DNA of 59,835 nucleotides from Nocardia cyriacigeorgica NBRC 100375 (GTDB lineage Bacteria > Actinomycetota > Actinomycetes > Mycobacteriales > Mycobacteriaceae), in contig NZ_BAFY01000117.1 of assembly GCF_000308555.1 (NCBI RefSeq), positions 1 through 59,835 of the forward strand. Reading direction: 5' to 3'. This document shows, one piece after another, positions 1 to 8,859 of the stretch. The translations under genes were made by a program, and so were the position numbers. How positions within the stretch are numbered: the first letter of the stretch is position 1; every line of letters starts with the position of its first letter. The notes under the pieces are model-generated. The model ran no database searches and was not told the DNA's origin. It saw nothing but the letters and a program-made list of their open reading frames with translations.

Positions 1-544
1 GCTGTTCGCGGGCGGCGACATCGAGACCGGTGGATGGCTCGTCGAGCAGCATCAGGCGCGGTTCGGCGATCAGCGCACGGGCGATGAGGGTGCGCCCGCG
101 TTCACCCTGCGACAGCGTCGGCCACACCTCGTCCGCCTTACCGGACAGGCCGACGGTGTCGATCATGGCGTGCGCGCGGGCCAGGTCGTCGGCCGACGGG
201 CTCCAGCGCATCGGGGTGTCGATGGTGCCGGTGAGCCCGGTGAGCACGACCTCGCGGACCGTCAGCGGGTAGCGCAGCGGATGACGCGGGTTCACATGGC
301 CGATGGACCGGCGCAGTCGTTGCAACTCCACTCGGCCCAGCTGCTCACCCAGCACCCGGACCGTCCCGGAGGTGGGGTGGGTGAGCGCGCCGCACAAACC
401 GAGCAACGTGCTCTTGCCCGCACCGTTCGGCCCGAGCAGTGCCCAATGCTCGCCGGCATGCACGGTCAGGGAGATGCCGTCGAGGATCTGTTTGCCCTCG
501 CGCCGGAAGGTCACCTCGGTCAGGTCGAGCACGGGTGCGGTCAC
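1..544 (-). CDS. ABC transporter ATP-binding protein (3' end outside window)
   Basis: This is the ATP-hydrolysing subunit of an ABC transporter. Read on the minus strand it starts VTAPVLDLTEVTF and contains a Walker A motif (GPNGAGKS), a signature motif (LSQGERGR) and a Walker B with D-loop (LMLLDEPSTGLD), all in the usual order. About 181 residues are inside the window and the C-terminus is cut off. The GTG start overlaps the stop of the upstream FadR-type gene by 4 bp (GTGA), so the two are almost certainly translationally coupled. The substrate cannot be told from the visible part, and no permease lies within the window. The family call is firm; an import or export role is open. Confidence 0.93.
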   Translation of the reverse strand, partial: MTAPVLDLTEVTFRREGKQILDGISLTVHAGEHWALLGPNGAGKSTLLGLCGALTHPTSGTVRVLGEQLGRVELQRLRRSIGHVNPRHPLRYPLTVREVVLTGLTGTIDTPMRWSPSADDLARAHAMIDTVGLSGKADEVWPTLSQGERGRTLIARALIAEPRLMLLDEPSTGLDVAAREQ

Positions 545-1212
545 GAGAAGGCCTCCTTCAGGGCGGTGAGATGGGTGCGGCTGAACTCCGCTGCGGCCGT
601 GGCATTTCGGGCCGCGATCGCGTCGGCGAGCTGTTCATGGGCGGCGTGGTCGGCGCGCTCGGAGGGGACCGGGCGGATCTCGAGCATGTCGATCATCGCC
701 AATCGCAGGCGCGGCAGGAACGCGTCGAAGAGCTGGACCAGGATGTCGTTGTGCGCGGCGACCAGGACCGCGCGATGGAATTCCATATCGGCATCGACGT
801 GCTCGGCCACCGTCTGACCCGCCACACTCCGGGCAGCCAGCGCACGCCGGATCGCCCGCAGGTCGGTGGGGGTGCGCCGATGCGCGGCCAGCGCCGCCGC
901 TTCGGCTTCGATGGCGATGCGAGCCTCGATCACCGAGGCGATGGTGGCGCGACGCAGCACGATGTCCCATTCCTCGCTGACGTCGAGCGCGGTGACGAAC
1001 ACTCCCGCACCCTGGCGGCTGGCCAGCACACCCTTGCCCGCCAGCTCGCGGATCGCTTCCCGAACCGTCGAGCGGCCGACGCCCAGTTGAGCGGCCAAGG
1101 TGGTCTCGCCGGGGAGTCGGTGCCCCAGCGGCCATTCGCCGCCACGGATGCGGGCCAGCAGCAGTTCGGCCGCCTGCTCGGCCAGCGGGTGCCGCCGTAC
1201 CTGGCTGTCCAT
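541..1212 (-). CDS. GntR-family transcriptional regulator, FadR/FCD subfamily
   Basis: This is a 223-residue DNA-binding regulator. The N-terminal winged helix-turn-helix is typical of GntR (AAQLGVGRSTVREAIRELAGKGVL, roughly residues 38-61), followed by an all-helical FCD ligand-binding domain with the expected acidic/His residues (EHVDADMEFHRAVL, then ADHAAHEQL). FadR-type proteins usually respond to small carboxylates or acyl compounds. A GAGAGG ribosome site lies 7 nt before the ATG. It is coupled by a GTGA overlap to the ABC ATPase and is divergent from the leuA leader, with only about 46 bp between start codons, so it could regulate both sides. The effector is unknown. Confidence 0.93.
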   Translation of the reverse strand: MDSQVRRHPLAEQAAELLLARIRGGEWPLGHRLPGETTLAAQLGVGRSTVREAIRELAGKGVLASRQGAGVFVTALDVSEEWDIVLRRATIASVIEARIAIEAEAAALAAHRRTPTDLRAIRRALAARSVAGQTVAEHVDADMEFHRAVLVAAHNDILVQLFDAFLPRLRLAMIDMLEIRPVPSERADHAAHEQLADAIAARNATAAAEFSRTHLTALKEAFS

Positions 1213-1245
1213 TCCCGGACCTCTCTACTTGTCTGAGGAGTTGTG

Positions 1246-1251
1246 TATAGT
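1246..1251 (+). promoter_or_regulatory. Putative -10 box of the leuA leader transcript
   Basis: TATAGT fits the actinobacterial TANNNT -10 consensus. Seven bases separate it from the ATG of the leader peptide at 1259, so transcription would begin at or next to that A and the leader would be translated from a leaderless mRNA. No convincing -35 is visible. On the opposite strand TAGACT (1254-1249) could be the -10 of the divergent FadR-type gene, so the two promoters would overlap. Confidence 0.5.
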
Positions 1252-1258
1252 CTAGGCC

Positions 1259-1303
1259 ATGCTCGCTCACCGCCTGCTCCTCGACCGCCACGGCGGGGCC
1301 TGA
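1259..1303 (+). CDS. leuL: leuA leader peptide (14 aa, Leu-rich)
   Basis: The tiny reading frame encodes MLAHRLLLDRHGGA followed by TGA. Four of its 14 codons are leucine, three of them consecutive (CTG CTC CTC). It begins about 7 nt after a TATAGT box, so it is probably translated from the first base of a leaderless transcript. Its last codons and stop lie in the left arm of a perfect 11-bp hairpin (1288-1298 with 1315-1325), which precedes leuA. This is the classic layout of ribosome-mediated attenuation: a ribosome stalled at Leu codons would change folding of the downstream RNA. Leader-peptide control of leuA has been proposed in other actinobacteria; here it is inferred from sequence only. 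Confidence 0.72.
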   Translation: MLAHRLLLDRHGGA

Positions 1304-1325
1304 CCGATCGGCCACCCCGCCGTGG
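1288..1325 (+). promoter_or_regulatory. Attenuator hairpin upstream of leuA
   Basis: CCACGGCGGGG (1288-1298) pairs perfectly with CCCCGCCGTGG (1315-1325) around a 16-nt loop that contains CCGATCGG. The hairpin overlaps the end of the Leu-rich leader peptide and is followed by GGTTTCG, a weak T-run. It could act as the attenuator terminator or as a translation-linked switch. No long U-tract is present, so the exact mechanism is not settled. Confidence 0.6.
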
Positions 1326-1387
1326 GGTTTCGTCGTCGGCCGGTCACCTCGTTTGTCGTGACGGCCGAACGGCCAGGAAGCAGAACA

Positions 1388-3154
1388 ATGACCTCGCGTG
1401 CATTCCCCACCATCGACACCCCGTCGGGCGCCATCCCGTCGCAGGCCCCCGCCTGGAATCGGCAGCGGCATTCGCAGATGGCGTCGCACCGCTATCGGAA
1501 TATCTACGAGCGCGTGGAAGTGCCACTCGTGCACCGTGATTGGCCTTCCGCGCAGATCACCCAGGCGCCACTGTGGGTGCCGGTCGACCTGCGCGACGGC
1601 AACCAAGCGCTGGCCGAACCCATGGATCCCGAACGCAAACGGCGTTTCTTCGAACTGCTGGTCGCCATGGGGTACAAGGAGATCGAGGTCGGCTACCCGT
1701 CGGCCTCGCAGACCGACTTCGATTTCGTGCGGCTGCTGGCCGACACCGATATCGCGCCTCCCGATGTCGCGATCGTGGTGTTCACCCCTGCCCGACGCGA
1801 TCTGATCGAACGAACCGTCGCGTCGGTGCGGGGTCTGCGCAATGAGGTCGTCATCCACATGTACACCGCGACCGCGCCGGTATGGCGCAACATCGTGCTC
1901 GGCAAGGACACTCGCGAACTCTGTGAATTGATCCTGAACGGTGGCCGCGATGTGCTCGAGTTCGCCGGCGATCTGCCCAACGTGCGATTCGAGTTCTCAC
2001 CGGAGGTCTTCAACCTGACCGAACCCGGCTACGTGCGCGATATCTGCGACGCGATGACGGACCTGTGGGACGCGACCCCGCAGCGGCCGGTCATTCTGAA
2101 TCTGCCCGCGACGGTCGAGGTCGCGACGCCGAACGTGTACGCCGACCAGATCGAATACATGCATCGCACGCTGGCCCGGCGCGACAGCGTCATCCTGTCG
2201 GTGCACCCGCACAACGACCGCGGCACCGGCATCGCCTGCGCCGAACTGGCCATACTGGCCGGCGCGCAGCGAGTCGAGGGCTGCGTGTTCGGCAACGGCG
2301 AACGCACCGGCAACGTCGACATCGCCACTCTCGCCTTGAATCTGCATGCCCAAGGCGTGGATCCGATGATCGACTTCTCCGATATCGACGAGATCCGCCG
2401 CACCGTCGAATACTGCACCCGCCTGCCCGTCCCCGAACGCCACCCCTACGTCGGCGACCTGGTGCACACCGCCTTCTCCGGCACCCATCAGGACGCCATC
2501 AACAAGGGCCTCGCCGAACACCGCGCCCGCGCCGCCGCCACCGGTCGCCCCGAGCGCGACCTCGACTGGCAGGTCCCGTACCTGCCCATCGACCCCGCCG
2601 ACCTCGGCCGCAGCTACGACGCCGTGATCCGGGTGAATTCCCAATCAGGCAAAGGCGGCATCGCCTACCTGCTGCACACCGAATACGGCATGGACCTCCC
2701 GCGACGCCTGCAAATCGATTTCGCCCGGCATGTGCAGGAGCACACCGACGGAACGGGTGCGGAAATCACCGCGGCCGAACTGCGCGAACTGTTCGAGCGG
2801 GTGTACATGGGCTCCGGCTCCGGCGCCGTGAGACTCGACCACTGGCAGACCGACGAGTCCGCGACGGCCGTCACGCTCACCGCCGATGGCCGCACGCACA
2901 CCAGCGAACACCGTGCCATCGGCCCGGTGGACGCCCTCACGTCGGCGCTGCGAGAAATCGGCCGCCCGGTAGAAGTCCTGGCCTTGCACCAGCAGTCCCT
3001 CATCGCCGGCAACGCGAGCCCGGCGATCACCTACGTCGAATATCGAATCAACGGCCGAACGGGCTGGTCCTGCGGCCGCAGCGACTCGGTGGTCGCCGCG
3101 ACGATGCAGGCCGTCGTCCGCGCCGCGAACACGATGACGCCGTCGGCAGTCTGA
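1388..3154 (+). CDS. leuA: 2-isopropylmalate synthase
   Basis: LeuA condenses acetyl-CoA with 2-oxoisovalerate, the first committed step of leucine synthesis, in the cytosol. The 588-residue product has the DLRDGNQAL metal/catalytic motif near residue 66, HPHNDRG around residue 273, [10 protein letters not shown] after it, and a C-terminal LeuA regulatory domain that binds leucine for feedback inhibition. The ATG at 1388 is chosen over an in-frame GTG at 1322 because AGGAAG lies about 8 nt before it and because 1322 falls inside the attenuator hairpin. Length is close to the mycobacterial-type enzyme, without the long tandem repeat of the M. tuberculosis protein. Expression is likely controlled by the leader peptide upstream. 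Confidence 0.97.
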   Translation: MTSRAFPTIDTPSGAIPSQAPAWNRQRHSQMASHRYRNIYERVEVPLVHRDWPSAQITQAPLWVPVDLRDGNQALAEPMDPERKRRFFELLVAMGYKEIEVGYPSASQTDFDFVRLLADTDIAPPDVAIVVFTPARRDLIERTVASVRGLRNEVVIHMYTATAPVWRNIVLGKDTRELCELILNGGRDVLEFAGDLPNVRFEFSPEVFNLTEPGYVRDICDAMTDLWDATPQRPVILNLPATVEVATPNVYADQIEYMHRTLARRDSVILSVHPHNDRGTGIACAELAILAGAQRVEGCVFGNGERTGNVDIATLALNLHAQGVDPMIDFSDIDEIRRTVEYCTRLPVPERHPYVGDLVHTAFSGTHQDAINKGLAEHRARAAATGRPERDLDWQVPYLPIDPADLGRSYDAVIRVNSQSGKGGIAYLLHTEYGMDLPRRLQIDFARHVQEHTDGTGAEITAAELRELFERVYMGSGSGAVRLDHWQTDESATAVTLTADGRTHTSEHRAIGPVDALTSALREIGRPVEVLALHQQSLIAGNASPAITYVEYRINGRTGWSCGRSDSVVAATMQAVVRAANTMTPSAV

Positions 3155-3160
3155 CGATCC

Positions 3161-3196
3161 GGCGGTGCGGTGAACGACCGCGATCACCGCACCGCC
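3161..3196 (+). terminator. Probable terminator after leuA
   Basis: GGCGGTGCGGTG (3161-3172) and CACCGCACCGCC (3185-3196) form a perfect 12-bp stem with a 12-nt loop, 6 nt after the leuA stop. There is no T-run after it; U-less hairpin terminators are common in high-GC actinobacteria. It separates leuA from the convergent DinB-like gene. Confidence 0.6.
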
Positions 3197-3327
3197 CGGT
3201 TCGGCCGGTCCAACACCACGCGGAATCCCGTCGGCACCCAGCGGGGACGGACCCGCCGGTCGCTGCGCACGGTTCGATCTGCGCGGGCAGCGTCCAGTTG
3301 GGGCGGAGCGGCGGGGTGAAACCTCGG

Positions 3328-3879
3328 CTACTGCCCCGTTCGCCCATCGATGCGTTCGCGGAGGAAGTCGGCGTGGCCGTTGTGGCGGGCGTATTCCTCG
3401 ATCATGTGCAGGTAGATCCAGCGGAGGGTGTATTCGGTGCCGGTTACCGGGTGGTGGCAGCGGTGGTCGAGGGGCAGGGGTGCGACGGCGGCGTCGGCGA
3501 GGGTTCGTTCGCGGTGGTAGGTGGCGAGGTCGGTGGCCGGGTCGGCGTCGGGGATGTCGTCGAAGTCGCCGTCGGGGTTGGCTTCGGAGCAGTAGAGGTA
3601 GTCGAGGGATTCGCCGGCGGCGGTGACGCGGAACCAGCCGCGTTCGCTTTCGGTGAGGTGGCGGATGAGGCCGTGCAGGGACATCTTGGAGGGGGCTACG
3701 CAGCGCTGGGCGAGTTGGGCGGCGTTCAGGCCTGCGCATTTCAGCAGCAGGGTCTGGCGGTGGTAGTCCAGCCACGACTGCAACATCGGCCGCTCATCGG
3801 CCACGGACAACGTCTCGATCCGATCGATCTCGGGGGCTATCCATGCCACCCGGGGGACTGTACCGCGCGGGCGGTGCAT
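3328..3879 (-). CDS. DinB-superfamily protein (DUF664)
   Basis: The product of up to 183 residues belongs to the four-helix DinB / mycothiol-dependent enzyme fold. It shows the three spaced metal-binding histidines of that fold: one in LQSWLDYHRQTLL, one in MSLHGLIRHLTESERGWF and one in MIEEYARHNGHADFLRE. Family members are thiol-dependent metalloenzymes or uncharacterised; the substrate here is not known. The start is uncertain: an in-frame GTG at 3849 (VAWIAPEIDRIE) would give a 173-residue protein that begins where DUF664 proteins usually begin, and neither start has a clear ribosome site. It is convergent with leuA. Confidence 0.85.
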   Translation of the reverse strand: MHRPRGTVPRVAWIAPEIDRIETLSVADERPMLQSWLDYHRQTLLLKCAGLNAAQLAQRCVAPSKMSLHGLIRHLTESERGWFRVTAAGESLDYLYCSEANPDGDFDDIPDADPATDLATYHRERTLADAAVAPLPLDHRCHHPVTGTEYTLRWIYLHMIEEYARHNGHADFLRERIDGRTGQ

Positions 3880-4022
3880 GCGTGGGATGAATTTCCGCCG
3901 TGCCGGACGCCGGGATTACCTGATGCGGTTCGGGGGCCCGTCGCCACCGGCGAGACCGGCCTGGTCGACGCGACGCCCGCCGGCCGGCAGTGGCAGCGAT
4001 GCCGAGTTCCGAGCTGACCGGA

Positions 4023-4652
4023 CTACCCGACGGCACTGAACCGATCGGCTGCCGGCCCGCGCAGATGGCCGGCCGGGAGAGTGCGGCCGGACAAGACGAG
4101 CAGCAGATCCTGGGCGCGTCCCGTGAGTGGGGTGCCGGTGCCGAAGGTCCAGTCGAGATCGTCGGCGCGCAGCTGGACACCGGTGAGGTCGACGCCGAAA
4201 TACTTCACCTGCTTCGGCCGCACCGACTCCAGGACCGGCCGCAGCCGATGCTCGGGCAGTACGTCGTCGAGGCCGAGACCGACGGTGATGTCCAGACCGT
4301 GGATCACGTCGTGGCTGAGCGCGCCGACGAACCCACCACCGGGCGGCTTCCACGGATGATTCACGTTGTCGTGCAGGCAGGTGAGCAGCTGCGAGGAGGT
4401 GAGTTCCGCCGCGTCGGCGCGGGCGCTGCGGTCCGACATCCGGTTGAAATTGCCGCGCGCCTTGATCATGCCCAGCACGAACCCGGGCAGCGACATCCGG
4501 TACGGCATGGTGATGTGCGCGACGACTTCGCGCACCCGCCACCCCTCGCACAACGTCGGCGAGTCCCAGCCCGGCTCGTCCAGCCCGCCCAGCACCTCGG
4601 TCAGGTATCGCCGCTGCTCGGCGACCACCGCCCGGACGTCGGCATCGGTCAT
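4023..4652 (-). CDS. Maleylpyruvate isomerase-like (mycothiol-dependent, DinB fold)
   Basis: The 209-residue protein has the actinobacterial N-terminal mycothiol-dependent maleylpyruvate isomerase domain: CEGWRVREVVAHITMPYRMSLP at about residues 35-56 carries the first metal His, and HDVIHGLDITVGLG carries the later His pair. The ATG at 4652 is preceded by CAGGAG with 7 nt spacing, which fixes the start. Proteins of this family isomerise maleylpyruvate or act on other mycothiol adducts; most paralogues, probably including this one, have no known substrate. It is divergent from the thioredoxin-like gene across 297 bp in which I see no further gene. Confidence 0.88.
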   Translation of the reverse strand: MTDADVRAVVAEQRRYLTEVLGGLDEPGWDSPTLCEGWRVREVVAHITMPYRMSLPGFVLGMIKARGNFNRMSDRSARADAAELTSSQLLTCLHDNVNHPWKPPGGGFVGALSHDVIHGLDITVGLGLDDVLPEHRLRPVLESVRPKQVKYFGVDLTGVQLRADDLDWTFGTGTPLTGRAQDLLLVLSGRTLPAGHLRGPAADRFSAVG

Positions 4653-4949
4653 CGTCCACTCCTGTTCGCCGTTTCGGCCGACTGCGCACACCGGCCCCTC
4701 ACGGATAGGACGGGGTGCAGCGCCGGAATTCATCGGTGAGCTCACCGCCGTCCACGGCGGTATCAGGCTGAGCGCCACCGCACGATGTAGATGGAACCCC
4801 ACGGCCCCTGCCCGGGGAAATCGCCCGACCGTGCTGTGCTGTGGAGGTGGTGCACCGGCGCGCGATCGACCGAGTTCTATGCGAGGATTCGAGGTCGGTT
4901 GCACGCGAGGAGCGATTCGGGTCGGAGCCGATCGCCGGGAGGAACACCG

Positions 4950-5411
4950 ATGCCTACGACAGCACTGACTCAGCAGACCTTCGACCAGGTCATCGCGAGC
5001 AACCACATCGTGCTGGTCGAGTTCTGGGCGTCCTGGTGCGGCTGGTGCACCCGCTTCGCGCCGGTTTACCGATCCTCCGCCGAAACGCATCCCGATATCG
5101 TGCACGCCACCGTCGACGGCGAAGCCGAACCGGCCCTGGTCGCGGCCGCCCAAGTCGACAGCTACCCGTGGCTGATGGGCTTCCGCGAAGGTCTGCTGGT
5201 GTACTCGCAAGCCGGCTATCAGCCCGCTGCCCACCTCGAAGAACTCATCCAGCAGATCCGCTGGATGGACATGGATGCCTACCGCCGCACCCTCGCCGAC
5301 GCCGCCCAAACCCAGGTTTCCCAGCCTCAACCCGCGCCGCAACCGGCTACCCAGTCCCGGCTCGCGGGCCTGGCGCCCGGTTCCGTCCGCTACGGCTGGC
5401 CGGGGCTCTGA
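4950..5411 (+). CDS. Thioredoxin-like protein
   Basis: The 153-residue protein has a thioredoxin fold with the active site FWASWCGWCTRFAP near residues 25-38. The CGWC dipeptide departs from the usual CGPC, which normally changes redox potential or partner choice. The cis-Pro region (VDSYPWLMGFREG) is also present. Residues after about 115 form a Pro/Gln-rich tail (PQPAPQPATQ) not part of the thioredoxin domain. No signal peptide or membrane segment is visible, so it should be cytosolic. GGGAGG lies 8 nt before the ATG. The partner is unknown. Confidence 0.9.
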   Translation: MPTTALTQQTFDQVIASNHIVLVEFWASWCGWCTRFAPVYRSSAETHPDIVHATVDGEAEPALVAAAQVDSYPWLMGFREGLLVYSQAGYQPAAHLEELIQQIRWMDMDAYRRTLADAAQTQVSQPQPAPQPATQSRLAGLAPGSVRYGWPGL

Positions 5412-5477
5412 GCTGAACCAGGTCGCGCGTGAGCCAAGGCTGCATAACCCGACCGGGGCCACGAAAAGTCATGGCAG

Positions 5478-5505
5478 TTGGGGGACACCGCCCATCCGCT
5501 AAGGT
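5478..5505 (+). promoter_or_regulatory. Candidate promoter of the Ser/Thr kinase gene
   Basis: TTGGGG (5478-5483) and TAAGGT (5500-5505) are separated by 16 bp. The predicted start lies near 5512, leaving an untranslated leader of about 22 nt with GGAGGG before the GTG start. The -35 match is weak. Confidence 0.35.
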
Positions 5506-5534
5506 ATGCGGCAGTTTTCGTGGAGGGATAGCGG

Positions 5535-6998
5535 GTGGATCGACGGCTGGCGGTGGGGCAGGAGTTCGCCGGTTATCGGATCGAACGGCTGCTCGGGGAG
5601 GGCGGCATGGGGCAGGTGTATCTGGCGCATGACCGGGACCTGCCCCGGATGGTCGCGTTGAAGCTGCTGAGCCCGGTGATCGGGGACGACGGGGAGGTGC
5701 GGGCGCGGTTTCTGCGGGAGGCCGATACGGCCGCGCGGCTGGCGCATCCGAATATCGTGGCGGTGTACGCCAGGGGGCAGGAGCAGGATCGGCTCTGGAT
5801 GGCGATCCAGTACATCGAGGGCACCGATGTGGCGACCGCGCTGCGGGACGGGCCGATCCGGCCCGCCGACGCGGTGCGGATCACCGAGGAAACCGCGAAG
5901 GCTCTCGACCACGCGCACCGGTTCGGTGTTTTGCATCGAGATGTCAAGCCCGCCAACATCCTGCTGGAATGGGGACCGCAACGGCAGGTCTACCTCACCG
6001 ATTTCGGTATCGCGAAGGCCCTCGACCGCACCGACGGCCTGACCAGGACCGGGGAGCTCTACGCCAGTTTCCATTACGCGGCGCCCGAGCAGTTCGAGTT
6101 GCGTGCCGACACCGACCACCGTGCCGATGTGTACGCCCTCGGCTGCACCCTCTACTACATGCTGACCGGTGAACTGCCCTACCCCGGGGCCAGCACCGGG
6201 CAGCTCATCGCCGCCCACCTCAACGCGCCCGTGCCGCGTCCCAGCGGGCGCAACCCGGCGGTTCCGCCCGCTTTCGACGACGTCATCGCGCGAGCCATGG
6301 CGAAGAATCGCGACGAAAGATACGGCAGCTGCGGTGAATTGGCGGCCGCGGCCCGCCGGGCGTTGACGGCACCTCGCACTCCGGCGCCGGCCTCGACCGG
6401 CCCGGCCTCGTTGTCTCCGAACGCTGCACCCGGACGCTCTGCCGTCACCACCTCCGCTACGAGCCGGCCACCGGTGTCGAGATGGCGCAAGGCACGCAGA
6501 CCGCTGGCCGCAGCAGCCATCGCCCTCACGATCTTCGCCGCAGCCGCCGTCACCGCAGTGGTGCTGCGCGGCGGTGACGACCCGCAGACGCCGGCACCGC
6601 CCACCCCACCGGCAGGCGCACAGGCCGCCGCCGAACACGCGGCCTGTGAGTACAGCAAGCTGATGGCCACCTACGACTACGACGACCCCGACGGCTGGGA
6701 GCGACGCGTCCACGACGGCGCCACCGGCGAATGGGAAGCCCAGGCGCAGGGCGTGCTGCCGATGGTCGGGGTGCTCGTCGCCTCCGATCCGGTCCGCTCG
6801 CGCGCCGCCGGCGCGGAATGCAGCGCCACCATGAGCGAGGCCGACTCCGTCGCCGAGGTGGATGTGCTGCTCACCCAGATCAACTCACCGCCGAGCAAGC
6901 CGGAGGAGACCGAGCAGATCTCGATGTCCACCCGGATGGAGCTGGTCGACGGCCGCTGGCTGTGCAGCAGGCTCGTCACCCCGCTGCTGCCCAACTGA
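5535..6998 (+). CDS. Membrane Ser/Thr protein kinase (Pkn type)
   Basis: The 487-residue protein is an actinobacterial eukaryotic-type kinase. The glycine loop GEGGMG (21-26), catalytic Lys43, HRDVKPANIL with Asp136, DFG Asp156, and APEQF of the P+1 region are all intact, so it should be active. A Pro/Ser/Thr-rich juxtamembrane stretch (about 280-320) leads to one transmembrane helix (about 324-345, AAAAIALTIFAAAAVTAVVL). The extracellular domain of about 135 residues has paired cysteines and no PASTA repeats; it resembles small lipoprotein-like sensor domains seen in several mycobacterial kinases. The GTG start follows GGAGGG. Ligand and substrates are unknown. The GarA protein in this window is a known type of target for such kinases. 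Confidence 0.95.
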   Translation: MDRRLAVGQEFAGYRIERLLGEGGMGQVYLAHDRDLPRMVALKLLSPVIGDDGEVRARFLREADTAARLAHPNIVAVYARGQEQDRLWMAIQYIEGTDVATALRDGPIRPADAVRITEETAKALDHAHRFGVLHRDVKPANILLEWGPQRQVYLTDFGIAKALDRTDGLTRTGELYASFHYAAPEQFELRADTDHRADVYALGCTLYYMLTGELPYPGASTGQLIAAHLNAPVPRPSGRNPAVPPAFDDVIARAMAKNRDERYGSCGELAAAARRALTAPRTPAPASTGPASLSPNAAPGRSAVTTSATSRPPVSRWRKARRPLAAAAIALTIFAAAAVTAVVLRGGDDPQTPAPPTPPAGAQAAAEHAACEYSKLMATYDYDDPDGWERRVHDGATGEWEAQAQGVLPMVGVLVASDPVRSRAAGAECSATMSEADSVAEVDVLLTQINSPPSKPEETEQISMSTRMELVDGRWLCSRLVTPLLPN

Positions 6999-7116
6999 GG
7001 GCAACGCTCGATGCCGAGACCAAACGGTATGTGATCGTGGTCTCGACCGGCCGAATCCGTGCTTGCGGTGCGTGCACCGCTCCTAAGCTGTAGCCGCTGC
7101 ACGATGGAGGTTGATC

Positions 7117-7947
7117 TTGACGGTCGAGGTGCCGACTCACCCCGGGACCGGTGCGTTGCGGGCCGGCCAGGATCCGGTGCCACGCCCCGAGCCTCCGGTC
7201 TCGATGATCGAGCGGATGACGCTCATCCTGGACGCCTTCGACGGCGCGACCCCGGCACTGACCCTGCACCAACTGGTCGAACGCACCGGCCTGCCCCGCT
7301 CCACCGTGCACCGCATCCTCGATCAGATGATCCGGCTGCGCTGGCTCGCCCACGCGCCCGGCGGCTACCGGCTCGGTCTGCGCGTGCTCGAACTCGGTGG
7401 ATTGGCCGCCGGGCACAACGAGATCCGTGACGCGGTGAGTCCGCTGCTGCACGACCTGTGCCGGCGCAGCGACCTCGAACTCGTCGGGCACCTCGGTGTG
7501 CTGGACGGGCGCGAGGTTCTCTACCTGGACAAGGTGGGCGGCAGATATACCGCGAGCGTCCCCACCCGCCTCGGCGGCCGGATGCCGGCGCACAGCACCG
7601 CCCTCGGCAAGGCCATGCTGGCCGCGATGGAGCCCAGCGTGGTCGATGCCTCGTTCCGGGACCGGCTGCCGCAGTTGACCGCACGTACCATCGGCGACCG
7701 CGTCGAACTGCACCGCGAACTGGACCGGATTCGGCACCGCCAAGGCGTGGCGGTCGACAACGAGGAATCGGTGCCGGGAATCGGCTGCGTCGCGGTCCCG
7801 GTGCGCAGGCGCGGCATGGCAGTGGCGGCGCTGTCGTTGAGCACCCGGGTCGGAGCGGATAGATCCGCGACCGATATCAGCAGTCAGGCCCGCATGCTGA
7901 TGGGCCTGGCGCGCGAGGCCACGGACTTGCTGGCGGCTCGTTTCTGA
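7117..7947 (+). CDS. IclR-family transcriptional regulator
   Basis: The 276-residue regulator has an N-terminal winged helix (LTLHQLVERTGLPRSTVHRILDQMIRL, about residues 48-72) and a C-terminal IclR effector domain (ALGKAMLAAM, then VDNEESVPGIGCVAVPV). IclR proteins usually control degradation of aromatics or other carbon sources. The TTG at 7117 is preferred over the TTG at 7111 because GGAGG (7106-7110) ends 6 nt before it and directly abuts 7111. The family normally regulates a neighbouring operon, but none is obvious: the kinase gene lies upstream and the cutinase gene starts 240 bp downstream. The target is therefore open. Confidence 0.93.
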   Translation: MTVEVPTHPGTGALRAGQDPVPRPEPPVSMIERMTLILDAFDGATPALTLHQLVERTGLPRSTVHRILDQMIRLRWLAHAPGGYRLGLRVLELGGLAAGHNEIRDAVSPLLHDLCRRSDLELVGHLGVLDGREVLYLDKVGGRYTASVPTRLGGRMPAHSTALGKAMLAAMEPSVVDASFRDRLPQLTARTIGDRVELHRELDRIRHRQGVAVDNEESVPGIGCVAVPVRRRGMAVAALSLSTRVGADRSATDISSQARMLMGLAREATDLLAARF

Positions 7948-8187
7948 GTGCGGCCATCGTCTGCGCCGACCGCGTCCTCGGCGACCTCGCGCACGGACGT
8001 TTCGTCGGCGCCGCGGTTCTCGTTGCCTGACGGATCAGGACACGGTTGGGCGTTGAGTCGATATCGGTTGGCGCATCCGGCTTGACCCGGTGGGCCACCG
8101 TTCGTACCTTCGCGGATACGGCCGGGCCGGTGCCGCCGACACCGACGCCCCGGCAGGCACTTTCGGGTGTGAACGGCGGTGATCACG

Positions 8188-8841
8188 ATGGCCGGACACT
8201 GTGGTCGGACCATTATTCGTGCTGCGGCACCGATATTCGCGGCAATCCTGCTGGCGCTCGGAATCGGGTGCTGGAGTAACGCAGCCAGGGCAGACGGATG
8301 TGCGGCCGCGGAACTGGTCGTCGCGCGCGGCACCCACGAACCGGGGTATCTCGGTGCGGTGGTGGGTGATCCGCTGTATGCCGCGGTGTCCGAGACGGTG
8401 ACGGTGAGCGTCGGAGCCTACGCGGTGCGTTATCCCGCCGACCTGCTCGACCCGGCGTCGGTGAGCACGGGCACCACCGATCTGGTCGATCACCTCATCG
8501 CCCGATCCGCCCGATGTCCCGGACAGCGCTACATCATCGCCGGGTACTCGCAGGGCGCCCTCGTCGTGCACGGTGCGCTGGGTACCGGAGTCATGGCCTT
8601 GATGCCGGGAATCCGGCAGCTGCCGCCCGCGATCGCGCCACACATCGCCGCGGTGTTGTTGTTCGGTGACCCGCTGCGCCTCAATGCGTGGTCGGTCACC
8701 GATATGTATGCGGGCCGGACCAGGAACTTCTGCGCACCCGGCGATCCGATCTGCGAACTCGGCGCGATGAATCCGGACGCGCACGTCGGCTACCGCGACA
8801 CCATCGCCGCGGCAGCCGACTTCGCTGCCCACCTGCTGTGA
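8188..8841 (+). CDS. Secreted cutinase-family serine esterase
   Basis: The 217-residue protein begins with a signal peptide (RTIIRAAAPIFAAILLALGIG, cleaved probably after NAARA). The mature part carries the cutinase triad: Ser in GYSQG near residue 121, Asp in GDPICELG, and His in DAHVGY, plus paired cysteines expected for disulfides (DGCAAAEL, RCPGQ, FCAPGDPIC). Cutinase-like proteins of nocardiae and mycobacteria hydrolyse lipid or ester substrates at the cell surface. An in-frame GTG at 8179 is an alternative start; neither has a strong ribosome site. It is convergent with the acyl reductase gene, 18 bp away. The 231 bp upstream hold no recognisable gene. Confidence 0.93.
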   Translation: MAGHCGRTIIRAAAPIFAAILLALGIGCWSNAARADGCAAAELVVARGTHEPGYLGAVVGDPLYAAVSETVTVSVGAYAVRYPADLLDPASVSTGTTDLVDHLIARSARCPGQRYIIAGYSQGALVVHGALGTGVMALMPGIRQLPPAIAPHIAAVLLFGDPLRLNAWSVTDMYAGRTRNFCAPGDPICELGAMNPDAHVGYRDTIAAAADFAAHLL

Positions 8842-8859
8842 GCTGCCGAATGACCAGAA

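Noticed and set aside
170..1236. Long plus-strand open frames over the first 1.2 kb
   Set aside because: They are antisense to the ABC ATPase and FadR-type genes, which show clear motifs; the plus-strand translations have none.
1229..1251. TTGTCT as the -35 of the leuA leader promoter
   Set aside because: It is only 11 bp from TATAGT, too close for a sigma-70-type promoter.
2065..4017. 650-codon plus-strand open frame across the end of leuA and beyond
   Set aside because: It is Arg/Pro/His-rich shadow sequence of leuA and of the minus-strand DinB-like gene, without any domain.
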